A DNA stretch of 64,000 nt from Acrocarpospora pleiomorpha (GCF_009687885.1 NZ_BLAF01000011.1:1-64000); one strand, 5' to 3'. Positions 44,413-53,697 are shown, numbered from the stretch's first letter. A program made the numbers and translations. The notes: generated by a model not told the origin, from the sequence alone.

Positions 44413-45683
44413 GGTGCCGATTTCCCTTCGAGTGGTGGTGAGGTACGCCGCCGCCAGACCGCCCCGAGATTCGGCGCCAGCACGGACGCGACGAGCAGCA
44501 GGCCCGTCACGAAATTGAGGACTTCGTTGGCAACGTCGGCGAGGATGAGCGCGTTGCGCACCACGCCGAGCAGCAGCACCGCCATCAGCACGCCGGGGAG
44601 GGTGCCGCGCCCTCCGAAGATCGACACCCCGCCGAGCAGGACGGCCGCGATAACGGCCAACTCCAGGCCTGCGCCGTTGTCGGCCCGGGCGGAGGCGTAA
44701 CGGAAAGTGAAGATCAGGGAGGCGAGGGCGGCCATCGCGCCGGATGCGACGAACAACCAGAATCGGATGCGTTTGACCCGGACCCCGGAGAAGAATGCCG
44801 CCTCTTCGTTGGAGCCAAGGGCGACGATGGACCGGCCGAGTGAGGTGAAGTGCAGGATCACCACGAACAGGACGGCCAGCACCGCCACCAGCAGCGTCGC
44901 AACCGGGATCGGGCCCAGGGTGGATCCGGCCAGGCTGGTGTAGGCGGGCGGGAGATCGGCTACCGCCTGATCGCCGAGGATCACGTAGGCCAGGCCGCGG
45001 TAGAGGGCGAACGTGCCAATCGTGACGGCCAGCGACGGCAGTCCGAGCCTGGTCACCAGGAATCCGTTGAGCGCGCCGCACAACGCGCCCGCGACCAGAC
45101 AGATCGGCATGATCGCTTCGATCGGCAGCCCGGCGTTCCACAGCCATCCCAGAACCGCGCACGACAGGCCGAGCGTGGAGGCCACCGACAGGTCGATCTC
45201 GGCGGCGACGATGACCAATGTCATGGTCAGCGCCATCAGCGCGATCTCGGTCACGTCCAGCAGGAGAAAGGACACGTTCGAGCTGTTGGCGAAGCCGTCC
45301 ACACCGAGCGAGGCCCAGGTCACCACCGCGACGAACAGGATCAGGATGAGACCCTCCCACCGGTGGAACAGGGCAGCCGGAGAAAAGGAGGCCGAGATCC
45401 CGCTGCCTCCGGAGCCGGCGGCCAGGGCAACAGCGGGGAGCGCGGAACCAGCCGGGGCAGCCGAGTCTGGGGAATCAGCAGGCATCGCCATATATCCGGA
45501 AGCGGGAGGCACGGAGTCAGCCGGAGCGGCGGAATCAGTGAGACTCGCGTCATGTCCGGAACCGGAAGGCGCGGAATCAGCCGGGGCGGCCGAGTCTGCG
45601 GAATCAGCGGGCATCGCCATATATCCAGAAGTGGGAGGCGCGGAGTCAGCTGGGGCGGTGGAGTCTGTGGGATCAGGTGGCAT
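44409..45683 (-). CDS. rhaQ: Rhamnose ABC transporter permease with repetitive N-terminal extension
   Basis: 424 residues. The permease proper starts near residue 107 (FHRWEGLILILFVAVVTWASLG) and has the RbsC-type topology with EIDLSVASTLGLS and the GSNEEAAFFSGVRVKRIR / LLGGVSIFGGRGTLPG cytoplasmic motifs. The first ~86 residues are four imperfect 20-23-residue repeats rich in Ala, Pro, Asp and Ser (DSAAPADSAPPxSG), each second copy beginning YMAMPADS. Such an extension is foreign to the family. Starts inside the repeats (ATG codons) could also be used. It overlaps the upstream permease gene by 11 nt and rhaS by 4 nt. Confidence 0.85.
   Translation of the reverse strand: MPPDPTDSTAPADSAPPTSGYMAMPADSADSAAPADSAPSGSGHDASLTDSAAPADSVPPASGYMAMPADSPDSAAPAGSALPAVALAAGSGGSGISASFSPAALFHRWEGLILILFVAVVTWASLGVDGFANSSNVSFLLLDVTEIALMALTMTLVIVAAEIDLSVASTLGLSCAVLGWLWNAGLPIEAIMPICLVAGALCGALNGFLVTRLGLPSLAVTIGTFALYRGLAYVILGDQAVADLPPAYTSLAGSTLGPIPVATLLVAVLAVLFVVILHFTSLGRSIVALGSNEEAAFFSGVRVKRIRFWLFVASGAMAALASLIFTFRYASARADNGAGLELAVIAAVLLGGVSIFGGRGTLPGVLMAVLLLGVVRNALILADVANEVLNFVTGLLLVASVLAPNLGAVWRRRTSPPLEGKSAP
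45426..45683 (-). repeat. Fourfold 20-23-codon repeat at the 5' end of the permease gene
   Basis: Residues 1-20, 21-43, 44-63 and 64-86 are copies of one unit. Copies 2 and 4 begin with nearly identical DNA (GGATATATGGCGATGCC). Because each of these retains an ATG in the position of the start codon, the array looks like tandem duplication of the original gene start, read through in frame. Confidence 0.7.
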
Positions 45684-46713
45684 CGCGTTGTCTCCTTCGG
45701 CGGAGAGTGGCGGCGACGCGGAGCGCGAGGAGACGGTCCAGGACGATGGCCGCGATGATCAATGCGCCGTTGATGGCGGTTTGGGCAAGGGCGTCGACGC
45801 GGAGTACGGCCAGGGCGCTGCCGATTCCTGTGAGGAGGAGGGCGCCGAGGGCAGCGCCGTATACCGTGCCGCTGCCGCCGAAGATGGCCACACCGCCGAC
45901 GACGACCGCGGCGATGACGTCGAGTTCCTTGCCGGTGGCGGCTGCGGCGTCGACGGTGCCGAATCTGGCCGCCCACATGGCTCCGGCGAGTCCGGCAAGG
46001 GCTCCGCTCGCGACGAAGGCCGTGATGATGCGCTTTCGCACCGGGATTCCGGCTAGTACGGCCGCCGCCGGGTTGGACCCGATCGCGTACAGCTCGCGGC
46101 CGGAGCGCAGGTTGCGCAACATCCAGCCGACGGCCAGGAGCACCACGATGGCGGCCAGCGCGAGCAGCGGAAACCCGAGGAACGACCCGGAACCTAGCGA
46201 GAGGAACGATTCGGGCATGTCGGCTGCGTTGACCTGGAGGCCGCCCGCCCAGGCGTAGTCGATGCCCCGGAAGGCGTACAAGGTGCCGAGGGTGGCGACC
46301 AGGGCCGGAACCTTGGCCGCGCCGACGAGCAGGCCGTTGATCGCGCCGCAGGCCGCGCCGAGCAGGACGCACCCGGCGACGACCACCACGATCGGCAGGC
46401 CAGGATTCTCGGCCAGGATCAGAGCGCCCCCGAACGCGGACAACCCGACCACCGAACTGACCGACAAATCCACGTTTCTGGTGATCACCACGAGTGTCTG
46501 GCCAACCGCCAGCATCGCGATGATGGAGGAGTTGAGCAGGATGTCGCGGAGACTGTCCAGTCCCAGGAACTCCGGATTGACCGCCCCAGTAACGCCGAAC
46601 AGCACGGCGAGGGCGATCACGATGCCCAACTCCCGAACGCGAGCCACCCGATCGACCAGCCCACGCCCGCCATTCCGGAGCACGGCCCCAGACCGTTTCG
46701 CGGTAATGGTCAC
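45673..46713 (-). CDS. rhaP: Rhamnose ABC transporter permease
   Basis: 346 residues from GTG 46713, chosen for the GGAGGGGGAGGGG Shine-Dalgarno; an in-frame upstream start at 46761 would read across it. Eight to ten TM helices of the RbsC type with NVDLSVSSVVGLSAFGG, ALVATLGTLYAFRGIDYAW, AIGSNPAAAVLAGIPVRKRI and VVGGVAIFGGSGTVYGA (the last two form the ATPase-coupling regions). It heterodimerises with the next permease. Confidence 0.9.
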   Translation of the reverse strand: MTITAKRSGAVLRNGGRGLVDRVARVRELGIVIALAVLFGVTGAVNPEFLGLDSLRDILLNSSIIAMLAVGQTLVVITRNVDLSVSSVVGLSAFGGALILAENPGLPIVVVVAGCVLLGAACGAINGLLVGAAKVPALVATLGTLYAFRGIDYAWAGGLQVNAADMPESFLSLGSGSFLGFPLLALAAIVVLLAVGWMLRNLRSGRELYAIGSNPAAAVLAGIPVRKRIITAFVASGALAGLAGAMWAARFGTVDAAAATGKELDVIAAVVVGGVAIFGGSGTVYGAALGALLLTGIGSALAVLRVDALAQTAINGALIIAAIVLDRLLALRVAATLRRRRQRDAT

Positions 46714-46777
46714 GCCCCTCCCCCTCCAAAACCGCACGATCCACGACTCGGCACCCCGCATGCCCGCGACAAATCCG

Positions 46778-48283
46778 TCATGACGGAGTCCTTCCGGTGG
46801 CGGCGGCCATGACTGTTTCCTCGGTCGCGGATTCGCGAGGGATCTCTGCCACCAGGCGGCCCTCGTGCATGACCAGGACGCGGTCGGCCATGCCGAGCAC
46901 CTCCGGGAGTTCGGAGGAGATCATCAGGACCGCGATTCCGCCCACGGCCAGTTCGGACAGCAACCGGTGGACCTCCGCCTTCGTGCCCACGTCGATTCCC
47001 CGCGTCGGCTCGTCCACGATCAGCACGGACGGCCGTCTGGCCAGCCACTTCGCCAGCACGACCTTCTGCTGGTTGCCGCCGGACAGCACGTCCACCGCGT
47101 CGGCGAGGCTCCGGTGCCTGAGCTGGAGCCGCTGCGCCCAGTCGGAGGCGCGCAGCCGTTCCGCGGCCCGGGAGATCAGCGGGCCGTGCCGTACTTCGGT
47201 GAGACCCGGCAGGGCGATGTTGCGTTCGATCGACAGGTCCATGATCAGGCCCTGCTGGCGGCGGTCTTCAGGGACCAGGGCGAGGCCGAGGGCCATCGAG
47301 GCGGTCGGGCTGCCGGGGCGCAGGCGGCGTCCGGCGATCTCGACGGAACCGGCGTCCCAGCGGTCGATGCCGAAGACCGCGCGGGCGACCTCGCTGCGGC
47401 CCGCGCCGACCAGGCCGGCCAGGGCGACGATCTCGCCGCGCCTGACGTCGAAGGAGATGTCGGTGAAAACGCCCTCGCGGGTCAGCCGCCGCACCTGGAG
47501 CGCCACCTCGCCGGGGACGGCGTCCTGCTTGGGGAACAGCGCGTCGAGGTCCCGGCCGACCATGCGCCGGACCAGGTCGTCGGGGGTGATGTCGGCGATG
47601 CGGTCGTCGGCGACGTACCCGCCGTCCCTGAGTGTGGTCACTTGCTGGCAGAGGTCGAAGATCTCGTCGAGCCGGTGCGAGATGAACAGGATCGCGCAGC
47701 CCTGGTCGCGGAGCGAGCGGGCCACTCCGAACAGCCGGGTGACCTCGGTGCCGGACAGCGCGGCGGTCGGCTCGTCCATGATCAGCACGCGGGCGTCCCG
47801 GGAGAGCGCCTTGGCGATCTCGACCAGCTGCTGGTCGGCGATGGACAGGCCGCGGGCGGGCTGTTCGGGGTCGAGCGGCACGCCGAGCCGGGCGAACAGG
47901 GCGCTGGCCTGGGCCCGCATGGCCCGCCGGTCGATCCGGCCGAGGCGGCCGCGTGGCTGGCGGCCCATGAAGATGTTCTCGGCCACCGACAGGTCGGGGA
48001 AGAGCGTCGGCTCCTGGTAGATCACCGCCACCCCGGCGGCCTGCGCGTCGGCGGGGCCGTGGAACTCGACCGGCTCGCCGTCCAGCAGGAGCTGGCCCGC
48101 GTCCGGCCGGTGCACCCCGGAAAGGATCTTCACCAGGGTGGACTTGCCCGCGCCGTTCTCGCCCGCCAGCGCGTGCGCCTCTCCGGCGGGCAGCGCCAGG
48201 GAGACCTCACGCAGCGCGCGTACCGCGCCGAAGGATTTGCTCACCCCTCGAAGCGCCAGTACGGGCGGCGGCGTGTCGCCCAT
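46778..48283 (-). CDS. rhaT: Rhamnose ABC transporter ATP-binding protein (two NBDs)
   Basis: 501 residues with GGGAGGGG upstream. NBD1 has Walker [10 protein letters not shown], signature [15 protein letters not shown] and Walker [17 protein letters not shown]2 has the reduced Walker [17 protein letters not shown] usual for the second half of RbsA/XylG-type ATPases, then [15 protein letters not shown] and [19 protein letters not shown]. It energises uptake with RhaP/RhaQ. It is the first gene of the minus-strand rhamnose operon, divergent from the LacI regulator. Confidence 0.92.
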   Translation of the reverse strand: MGDTPPPVLALRGVSKSFGAVRALREVSLALPAGEAHALAGENGAGKSTLVKILSGVHRPDAGQLLLDGEPVEFHGPADAQAAGVAVIYQEPTLFPDLSVAENIFMGRQPRGRLGRIDRRAMRAQASALFARLGVPLDPEQPARGLSIADQQLVEIAKALSRDARVLIMDEPTAALSGTEVTRLFGVARSLRDQGCAILFISHRLDEIFDLCQQVTTLRDGGYVADDRIADITPDDLVRRMVGRDLDALFPKQDAVPGEVALQVRRLTREGVFTDISFDVRRGEIVALAGLVGAGRSEVARAVFGIDRWDAGSVEIAGRRLRPGSPTASMALGLALVPEDRRQQGLIMDLSIERNIALPGLTEVRHGPLISRAAERLRASDWAQRLQLRHRSLADAVDVLSGGNQQKVVLAKWLARRPSVLIVDEPTRGIDVGTKAEVHRLLSELAVGGIAVLMISSELPEVLGMADRVLVMHEGRLVAEIPRESATEETVMAAATGRTPS

Positions 48284-48300
48284 GAGCCCCTCCCGACTTA

Positions 48301-48354
48301 GAAAAACGTTTCAAAGTTGTGGAGGAGAGTAGGTCAGTGTTTCTGGACCGTCAA
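48301..48354 (-). promoter_or_regulatory. Promoter and LacI-type operator of the rhamnose transport operon
   Basis: Minus strand: -35 TTGACG (48354-48349), 17-nt spacer, -10 TACTCT (48331-48326). Downstream of the -10 lies TTTGAAACGTTTTTC (48315-48301), a LacI-family operator around a central CG (ideal TGAAACGTTTCA; one half is perfect). It sits between the transcription start and the rhaT Shine-Dalgarno, a repressor position. The divergent LacI regulator is the probable binder. Confidence 0.6.
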
Positions 48355-48408
48355 TAGCCGGTTAAGGTGCGATTTCTCGTGATGGACCCAGCCGACCAGG
48401 GCGTGTTC

Positions 48409-48438
48409 TTGCCTGCGGGACCGTTGTTACGTTTTAAT
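48409..48438 (+). promoter_or_regulatory. Promoter of the LacI regulator/rhaB operon, probably leaderless
   Basis: TTGCCT (48409-48414), 18-nt spacer, TTTAAT (48433-48438), with the regulator ATG at 48447, only 9 nt after the -10 box. There is no Shine-Dalgarno, so the mRNA should start at or next to the ATG. Confidence 0.5.
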
Positions 48439-48446
48439 CAAGCCTT

Positions 48447-49439
48447 ATGCATAGCCCCGTGGGCATCAGGGACGTCGCCGAGCACGCAGGCGTGTCGCCG
48501 GGCACGGTCTCGAACGTGCTCAACCGGCCGGAGAAGGTGTCGGCGGCGACCCGGGAGAGGGTCGAAGCGGCGGTGCGGGAGCTCGGATTCGTCCGGCACG
48601 GCTCCGCGGCGACCCTGCGGGCCGGGCACAGCAAGACCATCGGCCTGTCCGTGATCGACATCGGCAACCCGTTCTTCACCGATGTCACGGCGGGGGTCGA
48701 GGAGGTCGCCAGCGATCTCGGTTATGCGGTGATTCTCAGCAATTCGGCGGGATCGCGGACCAAGGAGGAGCGCAACCTGCTCGTGCTGGCCGAGCAGCGG
48801 GTGCGCGGCGTGCTGATCACCCCGTCGGACGAGGATCCGACCCGGCTGGACCGGCTGCGCGAACGCGGCATCATGGTCGTCCTGGTCGACCATCCCGCGC
48901 ATCGCGCCGACCAGTGCTCGGTCGCGGTCAACGACATCGCTGGCGGCACGACCGCCGTCGCCCACCTGCGCTCCGGCGGCGCGACCTCGATCGCGTACGT
49001 CACCGGCCCGCTCACCATCCGCCAGTGCATCGACCGCCGGACAGGGGCCGAGCGCGCCCTGGGCGGGGCAGAGCTGCGGGTGATCGAGATGGCCGCGATG
49101 ACGCCCCGCGCGGGTCAGCAGGCGGCGGCCAAAATGATCGCGGAGGGAGACCTGCCGGACGCGATCTTCTGCGCGAACGATTTACTGGCGCTCGGCATGT
49201 TGCGCGGGCTGACGCACGCGGGGGTCCGGGTGCCGGACGACGTGGCGCTGATCGGGTACGACGACATCGATTTCGCGGCGGCGTCGGCCGTGTCGCTGAG
49301 CTCGATCCGGCAGCCGACGCATCAGCTGGGGCGGGTGGCGACCGAACTCCTGCTGGACGAATGCGATCATCCGGATACACATGCCCACCAGCAGATCATG
49401 TTCCAGCCGGAGCTGGTCATCCGGGAGTCCACCCGGTGA
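48447..49439 (+). CDS. LacI-family transcriptional regulator of rhamnose genes
   Basis: 330 residues. N-terminal LacI HTH and hinge: IRDVAEHAGVSPGTVSNVLNRPEKVSAATRERVEAAVRELGFVRHGSAATLRAG. The effector domain is a type I periplasmic-binding fold (IGLSVIDIGNPFFTDVTAGVEEVA ... PDAIFCANDLLALGMLRGL ... IGYDDIDFA). It is divergent from the rhamnose transporter and overlaps rhaB by 4 nt (GTGA), so it should repress both and respond to L-rhamnose or a metabolite. In many proteobacteria this role is taken by a DeoR or AraC regulator instead. Confidence 0.9.
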   Translation: MHSPVGIRDVAEHAGVSPGTVSNVLNRPEKVSAATRERVEAAVRELGFVRHGSAATLRAGHSKTIGLSVIDIGNPFFTDVTAGVEEVASDLGYAVILSNSAGSRTKEERNLLVLAEQRVRGVLITPSDEDPTRLDRLRERGIMVVLVDHPAHRADQCSVAVNDIAGGTTAVAHLRSGGATSIAYVTGPLTIRQCIDRRTGAERALGGAELRVIEMAAMTPRAGQQAAAKMIAEGDLPDAIFCANDLLALGMLRGLTHAGVRVPDDVALIGYDDIDFAAASAVSLSSIRQPTHQLGRVATELLLDECDHPDTHAHQQIMFQPELVIRESTR

Positions 49440-50878
49440 GCAGGTTCGCTGCGGTCGACCTGGGCGCCTCCAGCGGGCGGGTGATGACCGGCGATCTTGC
49501 CAACGGCCTGAGCCTGACCGAAATCCACAGATTCACGAACGGCCCGGTACGGGTACACGGCACGCTGCACTGGGACATCCTCGGTCTTTACCGCGAAATC
49601 TTGTACGGCCTGCGCGCCGCCGGGCCGACGGCTTCGATCGGAATCGACTCCTGGGCCATCGACTACGGGCTGATCGACGCCAGAGGGGCCTTGATCGGAA
49701 ACCCGGTGCACTATCGCGACGCCCGGACCAACGGCGTGCGGGAGCGGGTGCTCGCCGAGATCGGATCTGCGGATATGTACGACATATCCGGATTACAGTT
49801 CCTGCCGTTCAACACGATCTACCAGCTACTCGCGGATCAGTTGAAGGACGCGGAGACCATGCTCCTCATCCCGGATCTGCTGAGCTATTGGCTGACGGGC
49901 GAGATCGGCGCCGAACTCACCAACGCATCCACAACCGGCCTGCTGGACGTCAGGACCCAGAGCTGGGCATATCCACTGATAGACCGACTCAGACTGCCGT
50001 CGAAACTCTTTCCGCCCCTGCGCCCACCCGGCTTCCCGACAGAGCTCGGCGGGGATGCGCCGGAGCTGACCGGGACCGGCAGGCTGAGGGCAGAGGTGGC
50101 CGAGGAGATCGGCTGGGTGGGGAAGGTGACGGCGGTCGCCTCGCATGACACCGCGTCGGCTGTGGTCGCTGTGCCTGCGACGGATCCTGATTTTGCGTAT
50201 ATTTCGTGCGGCACGTGGTCGCTGGCGGGGGTGGAGTTGCCTGCGCCTGTGCTCACGGCCGAGAGCCGGGAGGCTGGGTTCACGAACGAAGCCGGGATTG
50301 ACGGGACTGTTCGGTATCTGCGGAATGTCATGGGATTGTGGCTGCTGCAAGAGTCGTTGCGGACGTGGGGTAATCCAGAGCTCAGTCCTCTGCTCGCCGC
50401 CGCCGCGCAGGCCCGCCCATTCGCCGCAATCGTCAATCCCGATATGCCGATATTTCTCCCGCCGGGCGACATGCCTGCCCGCATCGCGGCGGAATGCCGC
50501 CGTACCGGCCAGGAAGCGCCCGAGGATCTGCCGGGATTCGTGAGATGCGTCCTGGAAAGCCTGGCTCTCGGACACCGAATGGCCATACGTCAGGCGATCG
50601 CGCTGTCCGGGCGCCGGGTGAACGTGATTCACCTGGTCGGCGGCGGAAGCCGGAACACGTTGTTGTGCCAGCTGACTGCGGACGCCTGCGGCCTGCCCGT
50701 GGTGGCGGGCCCAACCGAGGCCACCGCGCTCGGCAACATCCTCGTGCAAGCGCGAGCTGCAGGCGAGATCGGCGGACTGCCCGAGATGCGCGCACTGGTC
50801 GCGGCAACCCAGAACCTGAAGTACTACCAACCGCGAGGCGGCGATTGGGCCGAAGCCGAAGCCCGGATTACGGGATAA
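49436..50878 (+). CDS. rhaB: Rhamnulokinase
   Basis: 480 residues from GTG 49436, overlapping the regulator stop. FGGY-kinase fold: AAVDLGASSGRVMTGDL (phosphate 1), SIGIDSWAIDYGLID, HYRDARTNG, LQFLPFNTIYQL, IPDLLSYWLTGE, ASHDTASAVVAVPA, YISCGTWSLAGVE, and the ADP-binding IHLVGGGSRNTLLCQLTADA. It phosphorylates L-rhamnulose at C1 for the aldolase. The last codons (EARITG) lie within a repeat derived from the iolD 3' end, so the native C-terminus may have been replaced. Confidence 0.93.
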   Translation: MSRFAAVDLGASSGRVMTGDLANGLSLTEIHRFTNGPVRVHGTLHWDILGLYREILYGLRAAGPTASIGIDSWAIDYGLIDARGALIGNPVHYRDARTNGVRERVLAEIGSADMYDISGLQFLPFNTIYQLLADQLKDAETMLLIPDLLSYWLTGEIGAELTNASTTGLLDVRTQSWAYPLIDRLRLPSKLFPPLRPPGFPTELGGDAPELTGTGRLRAEVAEEIGWVGKVTAVASHDTASAVVAVPATDPDFAYISCGTWSLAGVELPAPVLTAESREAGFTNEAGIDGTVRYLRNVMGLWLLQESLRTWGNPELSPLLAAAAQARPFAAIVNPDMPIFLPPGDMPARIAAECRRTGQEAPEDLPGFVRCVLESLALGHRMAIRQAIALSGRRVNVIHLVGGGSRNTLLCQLTADACGLPVVAGPTEATALGNILVQARAAGEIGGLPEMRALVAATQNLKYYQPRGGDWAEAEARITG

Positions 50879-51120
50879 CTCGGCTGCTCCCGCTTGGCCC
50901 TCATCTAGGCCGAAATCAAAGCCTGGAATCAGCCGAGGCCGATCCGGATTCAGGGATAACTCCGCTGCTCCCGCTTGGCCATCCTCTGGACCAAGGCCAA
51001 AGCCCGGAATCAGCCGAGACCGAAGCCCGGAATCAAAGGTAGTTCCGCTGCTCCCGCCTTGCCTCCACTGGCCCGAGACCTGGAATCAGAGATAGATCCG
51101 CTGTTCCCGCTTGGCCTCCT
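50868..51120 (-). repeat. Four tandem copies of the iolD 3' end
   Basis: On the minus strand the iolD terminus encoding EAKREQRIYL-stop (51086-51120) is followed by copies at about 51033-51067 (EARREQRNYL-stop), 50946-50984 (MAKREQRSYP-stop) and 50868-50905 (RAKREQPSYPV, stop lost). The shared core is GCGGGAGCAGC. GATTCCGGGCTT-type spacers separate them. The distal copy overlaps the 3' end of the convergent rhaB gene. The region between the two genes holds nothing else. Confidence 0.8.
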
Positions 51121-52888
51121 CGTATCGGACCCTGGCCTCGCGAGCCTCTGGGTTCTCGGCGACCTCGGCGACCGGCACATCCCACCAAGCGCTCGCTCCG
51201 ACGCCGGACCCGGGCTCCGGCCGGACGTACACAACGGTCGTTCGCGTCGCCTCCCGTGCCTTGACCAGCGCGGAGACGAGCTCGGCGCGATCTCCGGCGC
51301 GCAGCACGTCCGCCCCCAGACTGGCGGCGTTCGCGGCGAGATCCACCGGAAGCAGCTCCCCGTCCAGCCCTCCAGAAGCCCCACGAGCCCGATACGCGGT
51401 GCCAAGCCGCCGAGCCCCCACCGCCTCCGAAAGCCCCCCAATCGAGGCGAACCCATGATTGTCGACGAGCACCACGATGAGCTTGACGCCTTCCTGCACG
51501 GCGGTGGCGATCTCCTGCGCCATCATCAGGTACGACCCATCCCCCACCAGCACGAACACCTCGCGCTCCGGTGCGGCGAGCTTCACCCCGAGACCGCCCG
51601 CGATCTCGTAGCCCATGCACGAGTAGCCGTACTCGACGTGATAGGAGTGCGGCCCGGCCGCTCGCCAGGCCCGATGCAGGTCGCCGGGCATGGACCCGGC
51701 CGCGTTGACGACGACGCCGTCCTCCCCCACCGCGTCGTTGACCGCGTCCAGCACGACGGCCTGCGTGAACCCTTCCAGCACGGCGCGCTCCGGCCGCGCG
51801 AACGTCCACGCGGCACGCCAGCCATCCGGCCCAAGCACCCGCAACGCCTCACGCGCGTCCGCGACGAGCATGGTGCCCGCGTGTTTGGCAGCATCGAAGG
51901 CGGCCACGTTCACGTTCAGGAATCTGGCCTGGCCGAAGAGCGTACGGGAGGCGGTGGTGAAGTCGCTGTAGCGGGTGCCGATGCCGATGACCAGGTCGGC
52001 TTCACGGGCGAGCGCGTTGGCGGCGGCGGTTCCGGTGTGTCCGATCGCGCCGACGTTGCACGGATGGTCGTGGCGCAGGGACCCTTTGCCCGCCTGGGTT
52101 TCGGCGACCGGCACGCCGTACTCCTCGGCGAATTCGGCGAGTTCGGCGCACGCGCCGCTGTAGATGACCCCGCCACCGGCGACGATGAGCGGCCGGCTCG
52201 AGCTCCTGAGCAGGGTGCGGGCCCGTTCCAGCGCGGCCGGTTCCGGCACCGGCCGGGCGACATGCCAGACGCGCCGGGCGAACAGTTCCTCCGGCCAGTC
52301 CCACGCCTCGGCTTGCACGTCCTGCGGCAACGCCAGCGTGACCGCGCCGGTCTCGGCCGGATCGGTGAGAACCCGCATCGCCGCCAGCAGCGCCGACGGC
52401 AGCTGCTCCGGCCGGTTGATGCGATCGAAGAACCGGGACACCGGCCGCAGCGCGTCGTTGACGCTAACGTCAAAGGACCGTGGATCCTCCAGTTCCTGCA
52501 GGACCGGGTTGGCGACCCTGGTCGCGAAGACGTCGCCGGGCAGCAGCAGCACGGGAATACGATTGATCGTCGCCAGCGCCGCGCCCGTGACCATGTTGGT
52601 CGCCCCGGGCCCGATCGACGTCGTGCACGCGAACGTGGACAGCCGATCCAACGTCCGCGCGTACCCCACCGCCGTATGCACCATGGCCTGCTCGTTCCTG
52701 GCCAGATAGTACGGCAGCGCGTCGCCGGTCCCCGCCCCCCGCTCGGCCAGCGCCTGCCCGATCCCCGCCACATTCCCATGCCCGAAAATTCCGAACACGC
52801 CCGCGATCAGCCGGCGTTCCACGCCATCGCGTTCGGACCACTGGTTCGCCAGGAATCGCAGGAGCGCCTGCGCCACGGTGAGTCTCAT
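51086..52888 (-). CDS. iolD: 3D-(3,5/4)-trihydroxycyclohexane-1,2-dione acylhydrolase
   Basis: 600 residues from ATG 52888, overlapping the iolB stop (ATGA). ThDP-dependent enzyme: N-terminal Pyr domain (HGNVAGIGQALAERG, RNEQAMVHTAVGYAR, TSIGPGATNMVTGAALA), central domain, and C-terminal PP domain with the ThDP/Mg motif VGDGSYLMMAQEIATAVQEGVKLIVVLVDN (GDG...N). IolD signatures include GIFGHGNVAG and VEYGYSCMGYEIAGGLG. It hydrolytically opens the inositol ring product to 5-deoxyglucuronate. It is the last gene of the iol operon. Its 3' end has been copied three times downstream. Confidence 0.94.
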   Translation of the reverse strand: MRLTVAQALLRFLANQWSERDGVERRLIAGVFGIFGHGNVAGIGQALAERGAGTGDALPYYLARNEQAMVHTAVGYARTLDRLSTFACTTSIGPGATNMVTGAALATINRIPVLLLPGDVFATRVANPVLQELEDPRSFDVSVNDALRPVSRFFDRINRPEQLPSALLAAMRVLTDPAETGAVTLALPQDVQAEAWDWPEELFARRVWHVARPVPEPAALERARTLLRSSSRPLIVAGGGVIYSGACAELAEFAEEYGVPVAETQAGKGSLRHDHPCNVGAIGHTGTAAANALAREADLVIGIGTRYSDFTTASRTLFGQARFLNVNVAAFDAAKHAGTMLVADAREALRVLGPDGWRAAWTFARPERAVLEGFTQAVVLDAVNDAVGEDGVVVNAAGSMPGDLHRAWRAAGPHSYHVEYGYSCMGYEIAGGLGVKLAAPEREVFVLVGDGSYLMMAQEIATAVQEGVKLIVVLVDNHGFASIGGLSEAVGARRLGTAYRARGASGGLDGELLPVDLAANAASLGADVLRAGDRAELVSALVKAREATRTTVVYVRPEPGSGVGASAWWDVPVAEVAENPEAREARVRYEEAKREQRIYL

Positions 52889-53697
52889 CGAGCCGCCTTC
52901 GTCATCGGCACCCGCGGGTCGACCGCCTGATCGGCCCACGACGCCCGGATCCACGCATGCCGCGGATCATCACAGAACGCCATGGACCTCTCGTCAGCGG
53001 GACCGGCAAGCACATTCAGGTAATACAGGTCATACCCGGGCGCGGCCATCGACGGCCCGTGATACCCATGCGGGACAAGCACCACATCCCCGGACGAAAC
53101 CTCGGCCAGCACCTCGTGGGTGCCGTACACCCGCTGATATCCGGGCCCGCCCTCGAAGTAGTAGATCTCCTCCAGAACCGCCTCGCACTCGGACAGCTCA
53201 TCGTGTTTGTGCGGCGGGTACGACGACCAGTTGCCCTCCGGCGTCAGCACCTCCACGGCCACCAGCCGATCGCAGTCGAACGCGCCGGGCGCGCAGAAAT
53301 TGTTCACCTGCCGGCTGGCCTGACCCGCTCCGCGCACTTCGACGGGAACGTCCGCGGCGGGGCCATACCGGACGGGGAAACGCCGGGTCGCGCGCGCGGA
53401 CGGCAACGCGACCCGCCCCTGCCCGGTGATCGTGACACTGGTCTCGATCGGCAGGTACGCGAAGTCGCTCACCGCGGCGAACACCGACTCCCGACCGTGC
53501 AGCGAGATGCGCGCCCCGTCCGCGACCACGTCGAACGACCCCGAAAGCGGAAGGACCAGCATCTCCTGGTCGCCGGTCTCGAACTCCACGGGACCGTCGG
53601 CGATCCGCAGGGCGCAGTAGGTCCAACCGGCGGATTCCGGTGTGATCTCCACCGCCCAGGGGCCCGCGCCGGCCGTACCGAACGGGATATAGGTCAC
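52885..53697 (-). CDS. iolB: 5-deoxy-glucuronate isomerase
   Basis: 270 residues. IolB bicupin: GWTYCALRIADGPVEFETGDQEMLVLPLSGSFDVV, WSSYPPHKHDELSECEAVLEEIYYFE (metal-ligand His and Glu), GDVVLVPHGYHGPSMAAPGYDLYYLNVLAGP, then WADQAVDPRVPM at the end. It converts 5-deoxyglucuronate to 2-deoxy-5-keto-gluconate, the substrate of IolC. Start and stop overlap both neighbours by 4 nt. Confidence 0.95.
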   Translation of the reverse strand: MTYIPFGTAGAGPWAVEITPESAGWTYCALRIADGPVEFETGDQEMLVLPLSGSFDVVADGARISLHGRESVFAAVSDFAYLPIETSVTITGQGRVALPSARATRRFPVRYGPAADVPVEVRGAGQASRQVNNFCAPGAFDCDRLVAVEVLTPEGNWSSYPPHKHDELSECEAVLEEIYYFEGGPGYQRVYGTHEVLAEVSSGDVVLVPHGYHGPSMAAPGYDLYYLNVLAGPADERSMAFCDDPRHAWIRASWADQAVDPRVPMTKAAR

